Assembly (NCBI GenBank): GCA_032622095.1
Contig: CP136065.1
Coordinates: 19,084,134 to 19,148,133 of the forward strand
Source: Siphonodentalium dalli
Lineage: Eukaryota > Mollusca > Scaphopoda > Gadilida > Siphonodentaliidae
Direction of reading: 5' to 3'
Length of the DNA: 64,000 nt
Under the pieces are notes generated by a model, which saw nothing but the letters and a program-made list of their open reading frames with translations, was not told where the DNA came from and did no database searches. Within the stretch, counting starts at the first letter, position 1. The number at the start of each line of letters is the position of its first letter. Both the position numbers and the translations under genes were made by a program. Of the stretch, positions 33,962 through 44,549 are shown piece by piece.

Positions 33962-35082
33962 CTTAGGGTACATTTACATTGCTATAGAACTGCACATAGA
34001 TCTACACGCAGACTAGTGTAAACGGGTTGATATAGAAATGCACACAGAAAGAAAACGGTATTAGTTCGTGTGAGCAAAAATCGTGTCCGCTATACGTCAC
34101 GGTCAACGCCGAAGCACTGCGACAGGCAAATCTGTTTTGATTAATTGTTACTCGGGCTTGGCGGATGTGTTTTAGTTTTCGTTGTCATTTCAACCCGTGT
34201 ATTTCGAATATTGAACACGGACAGGGACGTGGCAACTTTGGTCAAAATTTTCAACAGTTGGAAATTTCATACCTGACACGACATTAGCTGTAATTTCCAA
34301 ACCAACAATAGGTTGAAAATGATCTTGTAGTTTGATTTTCAAACATTTTATTGGGGGGGGGGGAGTTATTGTTTTCGGACCAATATTTGCATAATCTCCT
34401 ACTTTTTATCAAAATTTTGGGCTGGAATGGCCATCAGCTGGATATTGTAAGGTTGGAAGTTTCAGACACTTGGAAAGATTGTGTCATGATCCCTCCCCGT
34501 GGCCAGTCAAAAACTGCTAGTTAATTTAATAAAACAATATTGTCCTACATTTGGTCAACATTGTCATTGGAATTGTCATCAGTTGGAAATTTTACTACAT
34601 TTGGTCAAATAAAGGGTATTGTAGGGTGGATACCCATTCCATACAGATCCAAAATGGCCACCGCCCAGATGGTGTCAAACAGGAGACCTATATATACATA
34701 TAGTTGATCACCTGAAATCCTAAATATTGGTGGAATCTCCATCTAAAGCTTGATGTGTGCTCTCTAGCCTCTATTTGTGTATACTGTTGTTTATTGTGTA
34801 TTCCTATGCGATTTTCATTCTTTCTTCGAACCATTATCAAGTGGTATAAGGATACACTTTAAATACACGCGGCACATACCATATCGCTGTTGTCTGCTGG
34901 TGGTAGATCCATTTTTATGTCTGGCCTAAACTGAAACGACTAGTAGTGAATTGTCAATTACCAGAGTATTGATCAGCGCGCGTTCACTATTAGTAATCAT
35001 ATTGTGATCACAGTAATGCCCGACACGTGACTTCATACAGATCTGTATACAGTTCTATATCAGTGTAAATGCACCCTTAATA
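33962..35082 (+). mobile_element. Probable TIR element, 1.1 kb, containing an older repeat
   Basis: TTAGGGTACATTTACATTGC at 33963 and GTGTAAATGCACCCTTAA ending at 35082 form an inverted repeat of about 45 bp that also includes TATAGAACTG and AGATCT. A stretch at 34918-35020 repeats 32904-33004 directly. The core (34240-34690) is an old dispersed repeat with GGTTGAAAAT and TTTGGTCAA words. No coding frame. Confidence 0.55.
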
Positions 35083-35365
35083 ATGATCGAAGAAACTAAA
35101 TAGTATGTTTACCACAAATTGAACAACACTCGGAAAGAAACACACTCACCGGCAAGCTACAGTGAAATAACGATTAGCCATACAGTGAAATAACGATAGC
35201 TTTACAGTGGAATAATGAAATAGTATTTCACTGTGGCTTCTAAGAGGTACAAACAACGATCTACGTTTAGGTAATTTCCCGTTAGTTTACAGGGACGCAT
35301 ATAATAGATGAGAATACTACATTTTGTTGCCCATAATCACATATTGAGGACATGGCCATTATTAA

Positions 35366-35776
35366 CCGTTTCACGACGGCAGCTACGCTGACGCAACACT
35401 AAAGACCCTGAGCCAATGCATTCTCATATATATGCGAGTCGACCATAGGTCGCCTCGCATATATAAGATAATGCATTGGCCTAACAATATTTAATAATTT
35501 GTTTTTATCATTTTCTATAATTTTTTTCTTAAAATCTTAAAAAAAATTATCATTCTTTTTTTTATTTTGTATCATTATTTCTTACATTCTTTACCAATTT
35601 GTTTTTATCATTTTTTCTTACGTTTTTTTTAACAATTATAAAAAATAATATAAAATTTGTTAGGCCAATGCATTCTCTTATATATGCGAGGCGACCTATG
35701 GCCGGCTCGCATATATAAGAGAATGCATTAGCACAGGGTTTTCGAAAAAAATCAGGAAGCTCCCGTCATGAAAGGG
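35366..35776 (+). mobile_element. Hairpin MITE, family C (TTAA, CCCTTTCATGACGG ends)
   Basis: A third shell around the same cassette. TTAA flanks both sides (35362-35365 and 35777-35780). The right terminus reads CCGTCATGAAAGGG and the left CCGTTTCACGACGG, a terminal inverted repeat unlike family A's beyond the first bases. The inner arms also differ from A and B (GGGTTTTCGAAAA on the right). Two palindromes (about 35412-35480 and 35664-35731) flank an AT-rich spacer built of TTCTTACATTCTTTA-like units. TTAA with CCCTTT again points to piggyBac-type mobilisation. Confidence 0.8.
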
Positions 35777-35784
35777 TTAATGCT

Positions 35785-36930
35785 TGATTTACTGCCAGAT
35801 CCCATTGTCATTGTCTTTTCTTTGTGTATGCAATATCATGTTATGTATATGTGCGCGATAAGAAAAACAATATTGTTTTCACTGAAAGTATATTCTATTA
35901 ACTATGCTACAAAATTCATCACGCCTAAGACGCCTTTGTTTGATGGCACAGTCTACCAAATACCGACAGCCAAACGACATCACACGCACGTATTTGGTGT
36001 ACTTTACCGAAACTTTGCTTTCTAAATAGATGTTTCCGTTTCTGTTGTCCGGATAAGGGGCACTATTTGTGGATATGAGACCAATAAATTGAATTATCGG
36101 ACCATCATTAGCGAGGAGTGCGGTTAAAAATAATCGAATATCCTCTAGTACATTATCCACCTCCTCCAAACATCCTGTCTCTATCAGAGGTCTAGACGTA
36201 TAATCGAGGCGGACAGAGCATACTCCACATATCGTGACATATCTACAATTATATTCAGACATGCAATTTACACGCCGAGGCTGCTAAACGTGAAAATACC
36301 TCTGACGCATCAGACACGCCTAAGTGTTCCACGCTTCATGCACTCGTCTCCGAACACACCAGCCCACCCGCAGGGAAGGCTGTTTCGTCAACAACACTCT
36401 ATTATTTTAGTCACTTCACGTTGCCATAATGAGTTTGTGAATAGATATTTAATGAATCTTGCTCAGGGTTATGTTGTTGCAATGCTCGATATTCAGGAGA
36501 AGATTTTCTGTTTGATTACTACCTGTCAACCAGATTCTCCAACGCGCCTAAATCGCCATTTTTTCGTGCAATTATTTCTGCGATTCCCGCTGTTCGATAA
36601 GTAGCGACGCGACGGGTAAACAACCTGATGAATTCCATCGCAGTTTACTTACACTCATACATGTATTCGCGATGTGTACTTAAATTCAGAAAGGTAGTTG
36701 GTTGAAATCGAGTCACGGAAGCAGCTTGCAACATTCTACCATAGATTATCGTTGCAAATTGGCGCTAATTGTTATTTTAATCTGCTAGTTGAGTGTCTAT
36801 ACGTGTATATGAGAGGATGGATCCTCAATTTGCATATAAAATAATGCTCCATGATAACCAGCATATCGAAGAAATTATTTGATGCACCTGCCGTTTCTTA
36901 AACACGAATATATGTTAAATTTTCGGATCG
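35785..36930. other. Intron sequence, one unassigned 127-codon minus frame
   Basis: The frame at 36262-35879 (starting MSEYNCRYVT) is the longest non-repeat minus frame in the region. No family motif is visible and an ORF of this size is expected about once or twice by chance in 64 kb, so it stays hypothetical. Confidence 0.45.
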
Positions 36931-37077
36931 GAGATTTATTCACAAAGCGTCGGATTTAACAAGACATGGCTCGTTCGAATTCCAAACTTATGTACAATTG
37001 GGTAACTTTGAGAGAGGTGTCTCGAAACATATTTACGCTGAAGATTTCCGAACAAACTCGTCCATATTTGGCATACT

Positions 37078-37400
37078 TTTGCGAAAACTCTGTGCCAATT
37101 CATTCTCTTGGATACGCGAGTCGACCATATTATTTTTTTATAATTGTTAAAAAATGTAAGAAATAATGAATAAAATGATAACAAATTGGTAAAGAATGTC
37201 AGAAATAATTATCAAAAATTAAAAAATTGTTAAAGAATGTAAGAAAAAGTTATAAATATTGGTAAAGAATGTAAGAAAAAAATTCAAATTGTTAAAGAAT
37301 GTAAGAAAAAATGATAAAAATTGTTAAATAATGTAAGAAAAATGATAAAAATTGTTAAAGAATGTAAGAAAAATGATAAAAATTTATAAAGAATGTAAGA
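37078..37400 (+). mobile_element. Hairpin MITE fragment, probably family C, mostly spacer array
   Basis: TTTTGCGAAAACTCTGTGCC begins a degraded half palindrome (to about 37128). About eight tandem units of 30-33 bp resembling ATTGTTAAAGAATGTAAGAA follow to 37400. The right palindrome is lost. The unit is the same as the spacer unit of families A and C, showing that the spacer can expand as a minisatellite. Confidence 0.7.
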
Positions 37401-37924
37401 AACGTGTTTTCTTTCTTATATTGTTCGGTTGATTTGAATTCGTTTCTTTTGAGCTGGTTAAATTTTCAATTTGTCGCGTATACATTGAACATGTAGACCA
37501 TGGATGGGGAATCTAGTGCTGTCGTCGCAACTTTTATGGTACTACATGCCCATAATTTTGATGATTAATACGAAGAGTTAAAACTGGTTTAATTAAGATA
37601 CATGTACGTATGGTATACGTTTTTCGAACAGTCGCGCGTGCACATTATCCCCAATCCGAGGCCAGAACATCAATGAATACAAATGCCTTAGCACCGAACA
37701 CAGTTCGAAGCATATTGTTATGACTTAAATGCGTCTTCCTGAACATATAATGTTTCTCTAATATTTATCGACCTATTTCAAAATCAAAGTTTTACCCATT
37801 ACATTTCATCATGTCCAAATAAGTCAACCATATATCTTTCCAGTCTGCAATGGAGCTTTCCACCGAGGTCACACCACAGCGATAGTACAGCCCACTGGCA
37901 ATAAGCCACGCTTGCCCTTATGTT

Positions 37925-39085
37925 AGTTGTTTGAACATATTTATTGTGACCCACAATTACATGGAATAATTTACAAACATAATATATGGATGATGTTGTG
38001 GGTGCACAGGGGATCGGAGCACAAGTTACGAAACTTAGTGACGCTCCTCTCCCCTGGCGTTCAGCTGCTGATGAATTCAAGTCGATGGTATTGCAGGAAT
38101 GAAAGTTTTGTTGTTATTTGTGTGAGAGACGGTGTCCCATGTGATCGGCTATGTATACACAAGGGAACCGGCTCCCAATCAAACACATGTAGGTTGTAGT
38201 TGTGGCTGTGGCAGTGGCAGTGGGCGGAGTCAATGGAATAATGATTACTGAAATCGGTCTGTGGAAATGATGAATGATTGTACTGTCTCGAATAATCGCC
38301 TGTTCAAGGTGTCACTAATTTCGGGTATGCCAAAGAGAATATCTTTAATACTGGTGATGACCACTTTATACTCATCTAGTCGTGTCCACATACGGTTCCT
38401 TGCTTCTGTGTAGAAAGGACATTCGAAGAAAAAATGGCTTGCGTCTTCACATTGGTTACCGCAGGAGCAACACGGGCTTGAGGATATGTAATTTTTAAAT
38501 TTATCGAAGTTGAGATCACTGCAGTTGTTTCGGAGCCTACATTGCAAAATATTTGATGTTCTCCTCCCGACATTGTAGTAAGAAGGGGGTCTTATTGATG
38601 TCTCTTCTATGCGTAAATTATTATACATATTAGCAAGTATTTCGTCCTTAGTTGGTTCTGATGTGGGGTCTGTGAGTTTTTTTGCATCAGTTGTTATTTT
38701 GCACGATACATTCCATTCAGCAATCATAGTTGGGAGGAAACTTGATTTAAAGTGAGTTGTGTTCGTGGAATAGTTGACGTATCGTAACGGATTTCTAATT
38801 GGGTATCTACATGATTCCCCAACGTTAAGAGGCAAACGTTTCGTTGTGTAGGGAGGGGCCTTATTGTCCAATATTTTATGCCACATGCGCGTTTTATGTA
38901 ATTTACGTCTTTCGTTGAGGGGAGGCCATCCAAGTTCACCCAGTACTCTCGCTTCTGAGGCAGATCGGGTCAGGCCAGTTATTATTCTACCACCGTCGAT
39001 ATATAGACGGTCGAGCTTTTTGAGTAGGCAGTCAGGGGCGTTATCACAAATTATGTCACCATATTCCATTATTGGGAGTATATAT
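37925..39085 (-). pseudogene. Non-LTR retrotransposon C-terminal fragment with zinc-knuckle motif
   Basis: A long open frame (39192-38245), of which about the last 270 codons are retroelement. ILPIMEYGDIICDN, KLDRLYIDGGRIITGLTR, LGWPPLNERRKLHKTRMW, SSFLPTMIAEWN and CSCGNQCEDASHFFFECPFY are the thumb, connector and C-terminal CxC..H..C motif of a LINE reverse transcriptase. The first 40 or so codons come from the adjoining MITE (39089-39695). The region after the stop (38244 to 37925) is the 3' UTR, shared with the + strand copy at 50055. The catalytic domain is missing. The unbroken frame suggests fairly recent insertion. Confidence 0.9.
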
Positions 39086-39088
39086 GTT

Positions 39089-39695
39089 AGTGCCACCGCA
39101 CACGCTGCGATTAAAATCGTAAGTGGGGGAAATCGCAGGAGGAAGCATCCAATGCGCATGCCCATGACAATATCGTAGCCAAATCGTAGCAATCAAGCAC
39201 TGTTTGATTTTACCAGCAAAATCGTGGCGTGACCTTGGCAACGCGCGCGATCGTAGCTGTCACATGACCACTGTCGCACTGGTCATGTTGTAAATCCCAC
39301 GAAAGTGCAGGGAGTGCAGGCCAAGGCTATACCACATATCAGGCAAGGAGTATAGAGGGCTGCCGCCATTGTTGAAATTCAGTTCAATTGGGGCATCTGA
39401 GCCTGTTGAGTTGACAGGTACAAAAATGTCAAAATTAAAAAAATATTCAATTTCACTTGAACTTTCAACATCAACTTGTTAGTTTAGAACATTGAGATAC
39501 ATGCCATATGCCATATGTATTTAGTTGCATAATGCGGAGAATGTGGTATAACATTTTGCTATCATGTGATCGATCACGTTGATAAAATCGTAGCTGCAAA
39601 CATCGCAGCACCTTAGCGTCTGCGGGCAAGCTACGATTTCTCCACCTACGATTTTCCCCACTTACGATTTTAATCGTAGCGTCTGCGGTGGCACT
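39089..39695 (+). mobile_element. MITE with AGTGCCACCGCA ends inserted against the LINE fragment
   Basis: AGTGCCACCGCACACGCTGC on the left and GCGTCTGCGGTGGCACT on the right form the terminal inverted repeat. It extends inward through GATTAAAATCGTAAGTGGGG and its complement, with ATCGTAGC words in the body. It adjoins the 5' end of the retrotransposon at 37925-39085 and supplies its apparent start codon. The target duplication could not be defined. Confidence 0.75.
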
Positions 39696-40126
39696 TATAA
39701 CTAGCTGAAATAGCCTCATCGGTGCGCATTTCTTATATTTAATCTTTGAATGTTTTATATGAACTCTTTGCTCAATTTAACATTTAAGTTTAAATAAATT
39801 CCACAAAAAGTGTGACGTTTTTAGATTGAACTACTTGCTCAATTTAATATTTTAACAGTTTAGTAACTTTAAAAAAAAATAATTTAAATTTATTTATTGT
39901 ATTTTTAAAGACTGAATTGCTGACAAAATTGAAATTTTAACTTTTTAAATTTTAGTTTAAAATTAATTTATTTTTGAAATAAAATTTACTTTAATTATTG
40001 AATGTTGTTAGATTCAATTTAACATTTAACAACAAAAATAAGTAAATTTTAATTTAAACAAACAAATTAAGATAAAAAAACAAACGCCGTCGTAACACCC
40101 ACCAGGAAATCCTGTCACCACACTAA

Positions 40127-40215
40127 ATTTGGTTGAAATCGGTCCAGGGGTCTGGGAGCAAAATCGTGAATAAACAGATCCTACTCTTTATATACATAGC
40201 TACACCGGAGAACAT
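40127..40215 (+). repeat. Dispersed repeat with GAAATCGGTCCAGGGGTCTG, second copy
   Basis: AATTTGGTTGAAATCGGTCC matches 1010-1030. It runs into GAATAAACAGATCCTACTCT and TTATATACATAGCTACACCG, a plausible retroelement 3' tail. The 300 bp before it (39780-40080) is extremely AT-rich, with alternating AATTTAA-like words and no frame. Confidence 0.5.
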
Positions 40216-40749
40216 ACATTCTTTTCGCCGTTAATTGTGAAAACGATGACAAATGTCATGCAAAATGAAACTATGTGTTATAACCACGGATAAATTTCCA
40301 ACATCATAGCGCAAATAGAAATTTCAGTACATAATGTTTTGACAACAAACAAATGTTCGAAAATAGCCAATTTAACACTGAATGTATGCATGAATATCCA
40401 AAATAGGGTGAAGTTTGGAGTTTAGGATAATACCCGGGAAGATTTGAAAGGGCTGTCAGCCCTCTCCTACAACCCACTTTTGGATGCTGTAATTCCGCTG
40501 AAGAGCGTTTGTGGGGTTTGTGAGTTGTAAGTTGATTACTATCTGCAAACACCCACTGTGCATGGGGTTAATGTAACCGCAACAAGAAGGAAAGCCCCCC
40601 CCCCCCCATTTCGAACCTGGACCGGCGATGAAGACTTACCTTGTGTTCTTTTATGAGTTATGTGTGTTGATATATATATTATTTTGAGTTATGAATGGTT
40701 GTAATTTAGTGTCCTATTTTCTGCTTGCATGGACTACAATTGCCTTAGT

Positions 40750-41849
40750 CTGTTGTATTCCGGGTTTGTACTACGGGCTCAACGCCAGGAAGAGGCGCAA
40801 TGCCAGCCGGTTGACTTAATGTCGTCGGGGCTAAACTATTGATGGTGCAATGCCCGCCGTTCACTCCCGTGCGAGTGTCGGAACCAGTTGACCTGGTTTT
40901 GCACAGCGGTCGCGGAACGAGGACGCAGCTGAGGCCAGACTGGGTTGCTTAGTATGTGTTCGGAAGTTTTGGAGTGTCAAGTAATGTTTCCGATATTCTG
41001 TCCCACCCGTCTTCCCACAGGCACGGGCGCGGGTCAAAGCATGTATTTGCAAATTTGTACAGGTAGTTTATTAGTAGTTTGTAAGAGATAATTATTCGAC
41101 GGCTTATAATACGGCAAGCGTTTCTACACCGCCCGGGGACAGTCATCAACGTCCCCGGAGCCCGCTAACATAGATTTCGATATTCGATATCATGTTCTGT
41201 GGTCAGGTTTTTGAGCTGATTTGTTTGTGGAGTGTAATGGTTTTACAAGGTTAGCAGTTTAGTTGGTTGTTTGAGGGAGATAATTACTCAATGGCTTATA
41301 CTGCGGTCACGACAAGCCTATCTACACCGCCAAGGGACAGTCATCATCGCCCCGGAGCCATCTAGGGCGTGAGGCCGCTACCCTATAAGTTTTGATATTA
41401 TTGTTAGTCTTGTTAGTCGGTCGATATTGCGGATTTTGCATGTATGTAGGTTAGTACATGATGACTTGTTTATACTGGGGTTCTAGCATTGGACTTTATT
41501 GAGGACGTATACTACAGGATGGCGTGGTTCGCCTGCCATAGATAGGTACGCATCTGGAGCCCTTTAGAAAATTACCTGTAGGGATGTCTGGTGAAATTTA
41601 CCTGTTTGGGTGTTGTTCCGTGGGTAGCTGAAATGAATTTTTTTTTATTAGACTTACAATCCATTTGAATGGACTCTGTTAGTAACCTAATCGACCTCGC
41701 ATGTTTATTAAGTTCTTAAGATAAAGGCATATATGTCTATGTTTGTTGATTGCTAAGTACTTATTAAATTAGGAGTGGATTGGTGCGACCATTGAGGGGG
41801 GTTATCCCGGTAAAGCACAGAAAGATCCCTGATCTGGTCGGCCTCGTTT
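40750..41849 (-). repeat. Probable 3' UTR of the jockey-like fragment, with an internal duplication
   Basis: No coding frame. Two diverged copies of a segment lie at about 41085-41165 and 41277-41357; both hold GAGATAATTA, GGCTTATA, CTACACCGCC and GGGACAGTCATC. Position just downstream of the minus-strand reverse transcriptase fragment suggests it is that element's 3' UTR, which is an inference from order only. Confidence 0.4.
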
Positions 41850-42356
41850 TCATGTTTTGTTTTTGGTCAGTAATGTTTTCCTGAGATCGAGTTCGTCAAT
41901 TAGGGTGCTGACTTGTAGTCTGATTATAGTGTTTGCCGCTATAATTTGAAGTCTAACGTGGAGCGGGAGTATGTCGGCTGTATTGTGTAATGCCCTGATG
42001 TGGGTTCGTATATTTTCTCGGAGTGCAATTCTCAAGGTTTTTTTTATTACTTGCCTATATAGCTTAATTAGATATACTGGATTGAGTCCCCATGATGTCC
42101 CACTGAGCATCCTTAATAACCCAATTCTTTGGTTGGCCCTGGTTGAGATGTTTTTAATGTGTTTATGGACAGATAGTTTTTGGTCGAGAGTTAAGCCCTG
42201 GAGTGTTTCCAAAATATGGTGAAGAAAGATGACATCAGGAATTTGTATGCAGCCAAAGACCGGCTCAGTCGGCGATTGGTCGAAAATATATGTGGACAGG
42301 TCCATTGAGGTGGAATTCCCGTTACGATAATATGATATGACTGCACTGAACACCAA
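41850..42356 (-). pseudogene. Jockey-like reverse transcriptase fragment, internally deleted
   Basis: The minus frame has LETLQGLTLDQKLSVHKHI, NQRIGLLRMLSGTSWGLNPV and YLIKLYRQVI, the thumb pattern of jockey-type LINEs. It then jumps to TLRIALRENIRTHIRALHNT and ILPLHVRLQIIAANTIIRLQ, normally 40-60 residues further on, so an in-frame internal deletion is likely at KLYRQVIKKTLRIAL. The ORF is otherwise open. The finger and palm catalytic parts are missing. Confidence 0.8.
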
Positions 42357-42406
42357 TCACACCTACTAATTTTGGTCTACCCGAACCTTAAAACATTTAT
42401 CGATCG

Positions 42407-42500
42407 CGTATCGAGATTCGGACCAGTCTCGCCATTGCTGGACGGTTTATTTGGCTTTGTGTGCCATGCGCCTTACCAACTGAGCTAACAATGCACCGGT
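42407..42500 (-). mobile_element. tRNA-like SINE head, partial
   Basis: The minus strand reads GGTGCATTGTTAGCTCAGTT, a strong A box, then GGTAAGGCGCATGGCAC and a degenerate B box (GGTCCGAATCTCG) near 42420. The middle is longer than a tRNA anticodon arm would be and the B box is imperfect, so this is a SINE head and not a functional tRNA gene. It shares CGTCCAGC.. with the SINE at 9267. Confidence 0.6.
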
Positions 42501-42866
42501 CGGCCTGAGGAAGAATTTAGAAAGAAGTATCATTTTTCACTATTCCAGTCATTATCTCCTACTTGGCCCCTCACCAACTATTCTGATTTGTTTTTTTAAA
42601 TCCTGCCGTTTGTTTTGAGCAAATAGATTAAGAGAAACAGCAAGTCGTTTGTTGCTGGACCCTTATGACACCACCCGCTCTCTTACCTAATCCAAATTGT
42701 GCCATATCGCTAACGATCAGTATCGTTTTTCTAATTACACCCTTTTATTTTCTATGGTAATTTGCTCTAAGATCCCGAAAAAACTAAGTTGGTTAAATGT
42801 GATAATACTTTAAGGAATTTTATCGTTGTATCCATTGCATGCCCACTTTGTATCGAAAAGATGATT

Positions 42867-43330
42867 TGTGACCCGCCATATCAAATCCAGTCGTAAGTCG
42901 GGATTTTTTTTTACCCTGTGCCAATGCATTCTCTGATATATGCGAGTCGACCATAGGTCGCCTCGCATATATAAGATAATGCATTGGCCTAACAATTTTT
43001 TATCATTTTTTTTAAATAAATGTTTCGTACAATTTATAGGACATAAAATAAAAAAAACATCCATTACACTGCAGGGACCCCCACACATATATAGAAGCAT
43101 ATATCAGAGTGTCGTCTGCTCATGTTTGTTTGGGGCTCTGTATGGGTGAAATTATAAAATTGTTAAAGAATACAAGAACAAATTATTAAAATTGTAAAAA
43201 ATTGTTAGGCCAATGCATTCTCTTATATATGCGAGGCGACCTATGGTCGACTCGCATATATAAGAGAATGCATTGGCACAGGGTAAAAAAAATCACTACT
43301 TACGACTGGAATTTGATATGGCGGGTCACA
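42867..43330 (+). mobile_element. Hairpin MITE, family B (TGTGACCCGCC ends), complete copy
   Basis: This is a different shell around the same double-hairpin cassette. The termini are inverted repeats of about 40 bp beginning TGTGACCCGCCATATCAAAT and running into CGGGATTTTTT, then ACCCTGTGCC and the palindrome. The flanking dinucleotide is TT on both sides (42865-42866 and 43331-43332). The spacer is family-specific: it holds a CCCTGCAGGG site and an AGCCCC/GGGGCT stem not seen in family A. No coding potential was seen. Confidence 0.86.
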
Positions 43331-43393
43331 TTTATCCTCAGCGAAATGTACATTGGTTTTATTGAGGAAATAACTATAACAAAAAGATGAGCC

Positions 43394-43484
43394 AGACAGA
43401 CAGTCGTAAAGCACAAACATTGTAGTAACGTTACATGGAGACAGACAGTCGTAAAGCACAAACATTGTAGTAACGTTACATGGA
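43394..43484 (+). repeat. 45-bp direct repeat, two copies
   Basis: GACAGACAGTCGTAAAGCAC through GTTACATGGA is present twice back to back, with no difference seen. It lies 60 bp after the family B MITE at 42867-43330. The copies are recent. Confidence 0.9.
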
Positions 43485-43718
43485 GACAGATTATATTCTT
43501 GCACTCACTTTTGCACGCTTAGAATTGAATTTCACTTGGACCTCTTTCTCACTGGCAACATTAATAATTTAAAAGCATAAATGAATCATATAATTGGTTG
43601 GTGTCGTTTTTTGAAGAGATAAGTAGATTGTTATTCAGCTGGCCATTGGGTGACACAACGGTCCCGCGCGCAAGGAAGAGTGTCGTGTAACACATGTTAT
43701 TCAGTTATATATATATTA

Positions 43719-44546
43719 CAGTCAGATTGTAAACCAGTCATTTCGTGAAATGACTAAAATTTTCAGTTATTTCGCGAAACCACTGTGAGGGCCAGTCACT
43801 TCGTGAAATGACTGAAATTTCCAGTCATTTCATGAAATGACTGAAATTAGTGGTCAGACATTTCACGAAATGACTGAATACTATTTTTGGTTTGGGGACT
43901 TCAATCGTGAACATAAAATTAGGACTTGATTTAATTTGTATTCATAATAATAAATCATAAATGTAATAGAAACATAAAATATACATTGAAATAGTTTGAT
44001 TTCTTCTATTGTCTTAAAGCAATCATCCTTGGGAATAAGGTATTCTCAAACAAATCACTACTGAACCTAAACTCTATACTGTCTGAAATTTTAATTGTAG
44101 GCCAGGAATAGTAGTTTGAGCAATAAACTGAACCAACAATAGAACTGAGCTAGAATATCTGTCTTAAATACATGTACTGACTAAGTGACCACAGTTCAAT
44201 TGCGTTTTCTTAGTATCAAACAGTTCACATACATGTCTTAATTGTAATCGAGTGACTACAAATCATAAGTGTTTTCTTAAGATCAAACAGTTTGTCTATC
44301 TTAATATTGATCAGGTGATTACAATTCAGAAGTGTTTTCTTAAGATCAAACTGTTCACCCAGTCATTTTGTGAATTATAGCAGTATACAAGTGAAATTAC
44401 ACAAGTTGACTGAAATTAGTCAGATTGTGTAAAGAATATAACTAAATTTCAGTCATTTCATGAAGTGACTGGCCCTCACAGTGGTTTCGCGAAATGACTG
44501 AAAATTTTAGTCATTTAACGAAATGACTGGTTTCACAATCTGACTG
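43719..44546 (+). mobile_element. MITE family D (CAGTCAGATTGT ends), long copy
   Basis: The ends are inverted repeats of about 130 bp starting CAGTCAGATTGT, with TA on both sides (43717-43718 and 44547-44548). Subterminal regions contain several copies of the 20-bp palindrome AGTCATTTCGTGAAATGACT in variants, on both arms, a likely array of transposase binding sites. The centre is AT-rich, without a coding frame. Confidence 0.83.
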
Positions 44547-44549
44547 TAA

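Noticed and set aside
35879-36262. 127-codon minus frame as a real gene
   Set aside because: No recognisable motif, no splice or promoter context, and one or two ORFs of this length are expected by chance in 64 kb of AT-rich DNA.
42407-42500. Functional tRNA gene on the minus strand
   Set aside because: The A box is good but the B box is degenerate, the spacing is too long and no acceptor stem pairs. SINE head preferred.
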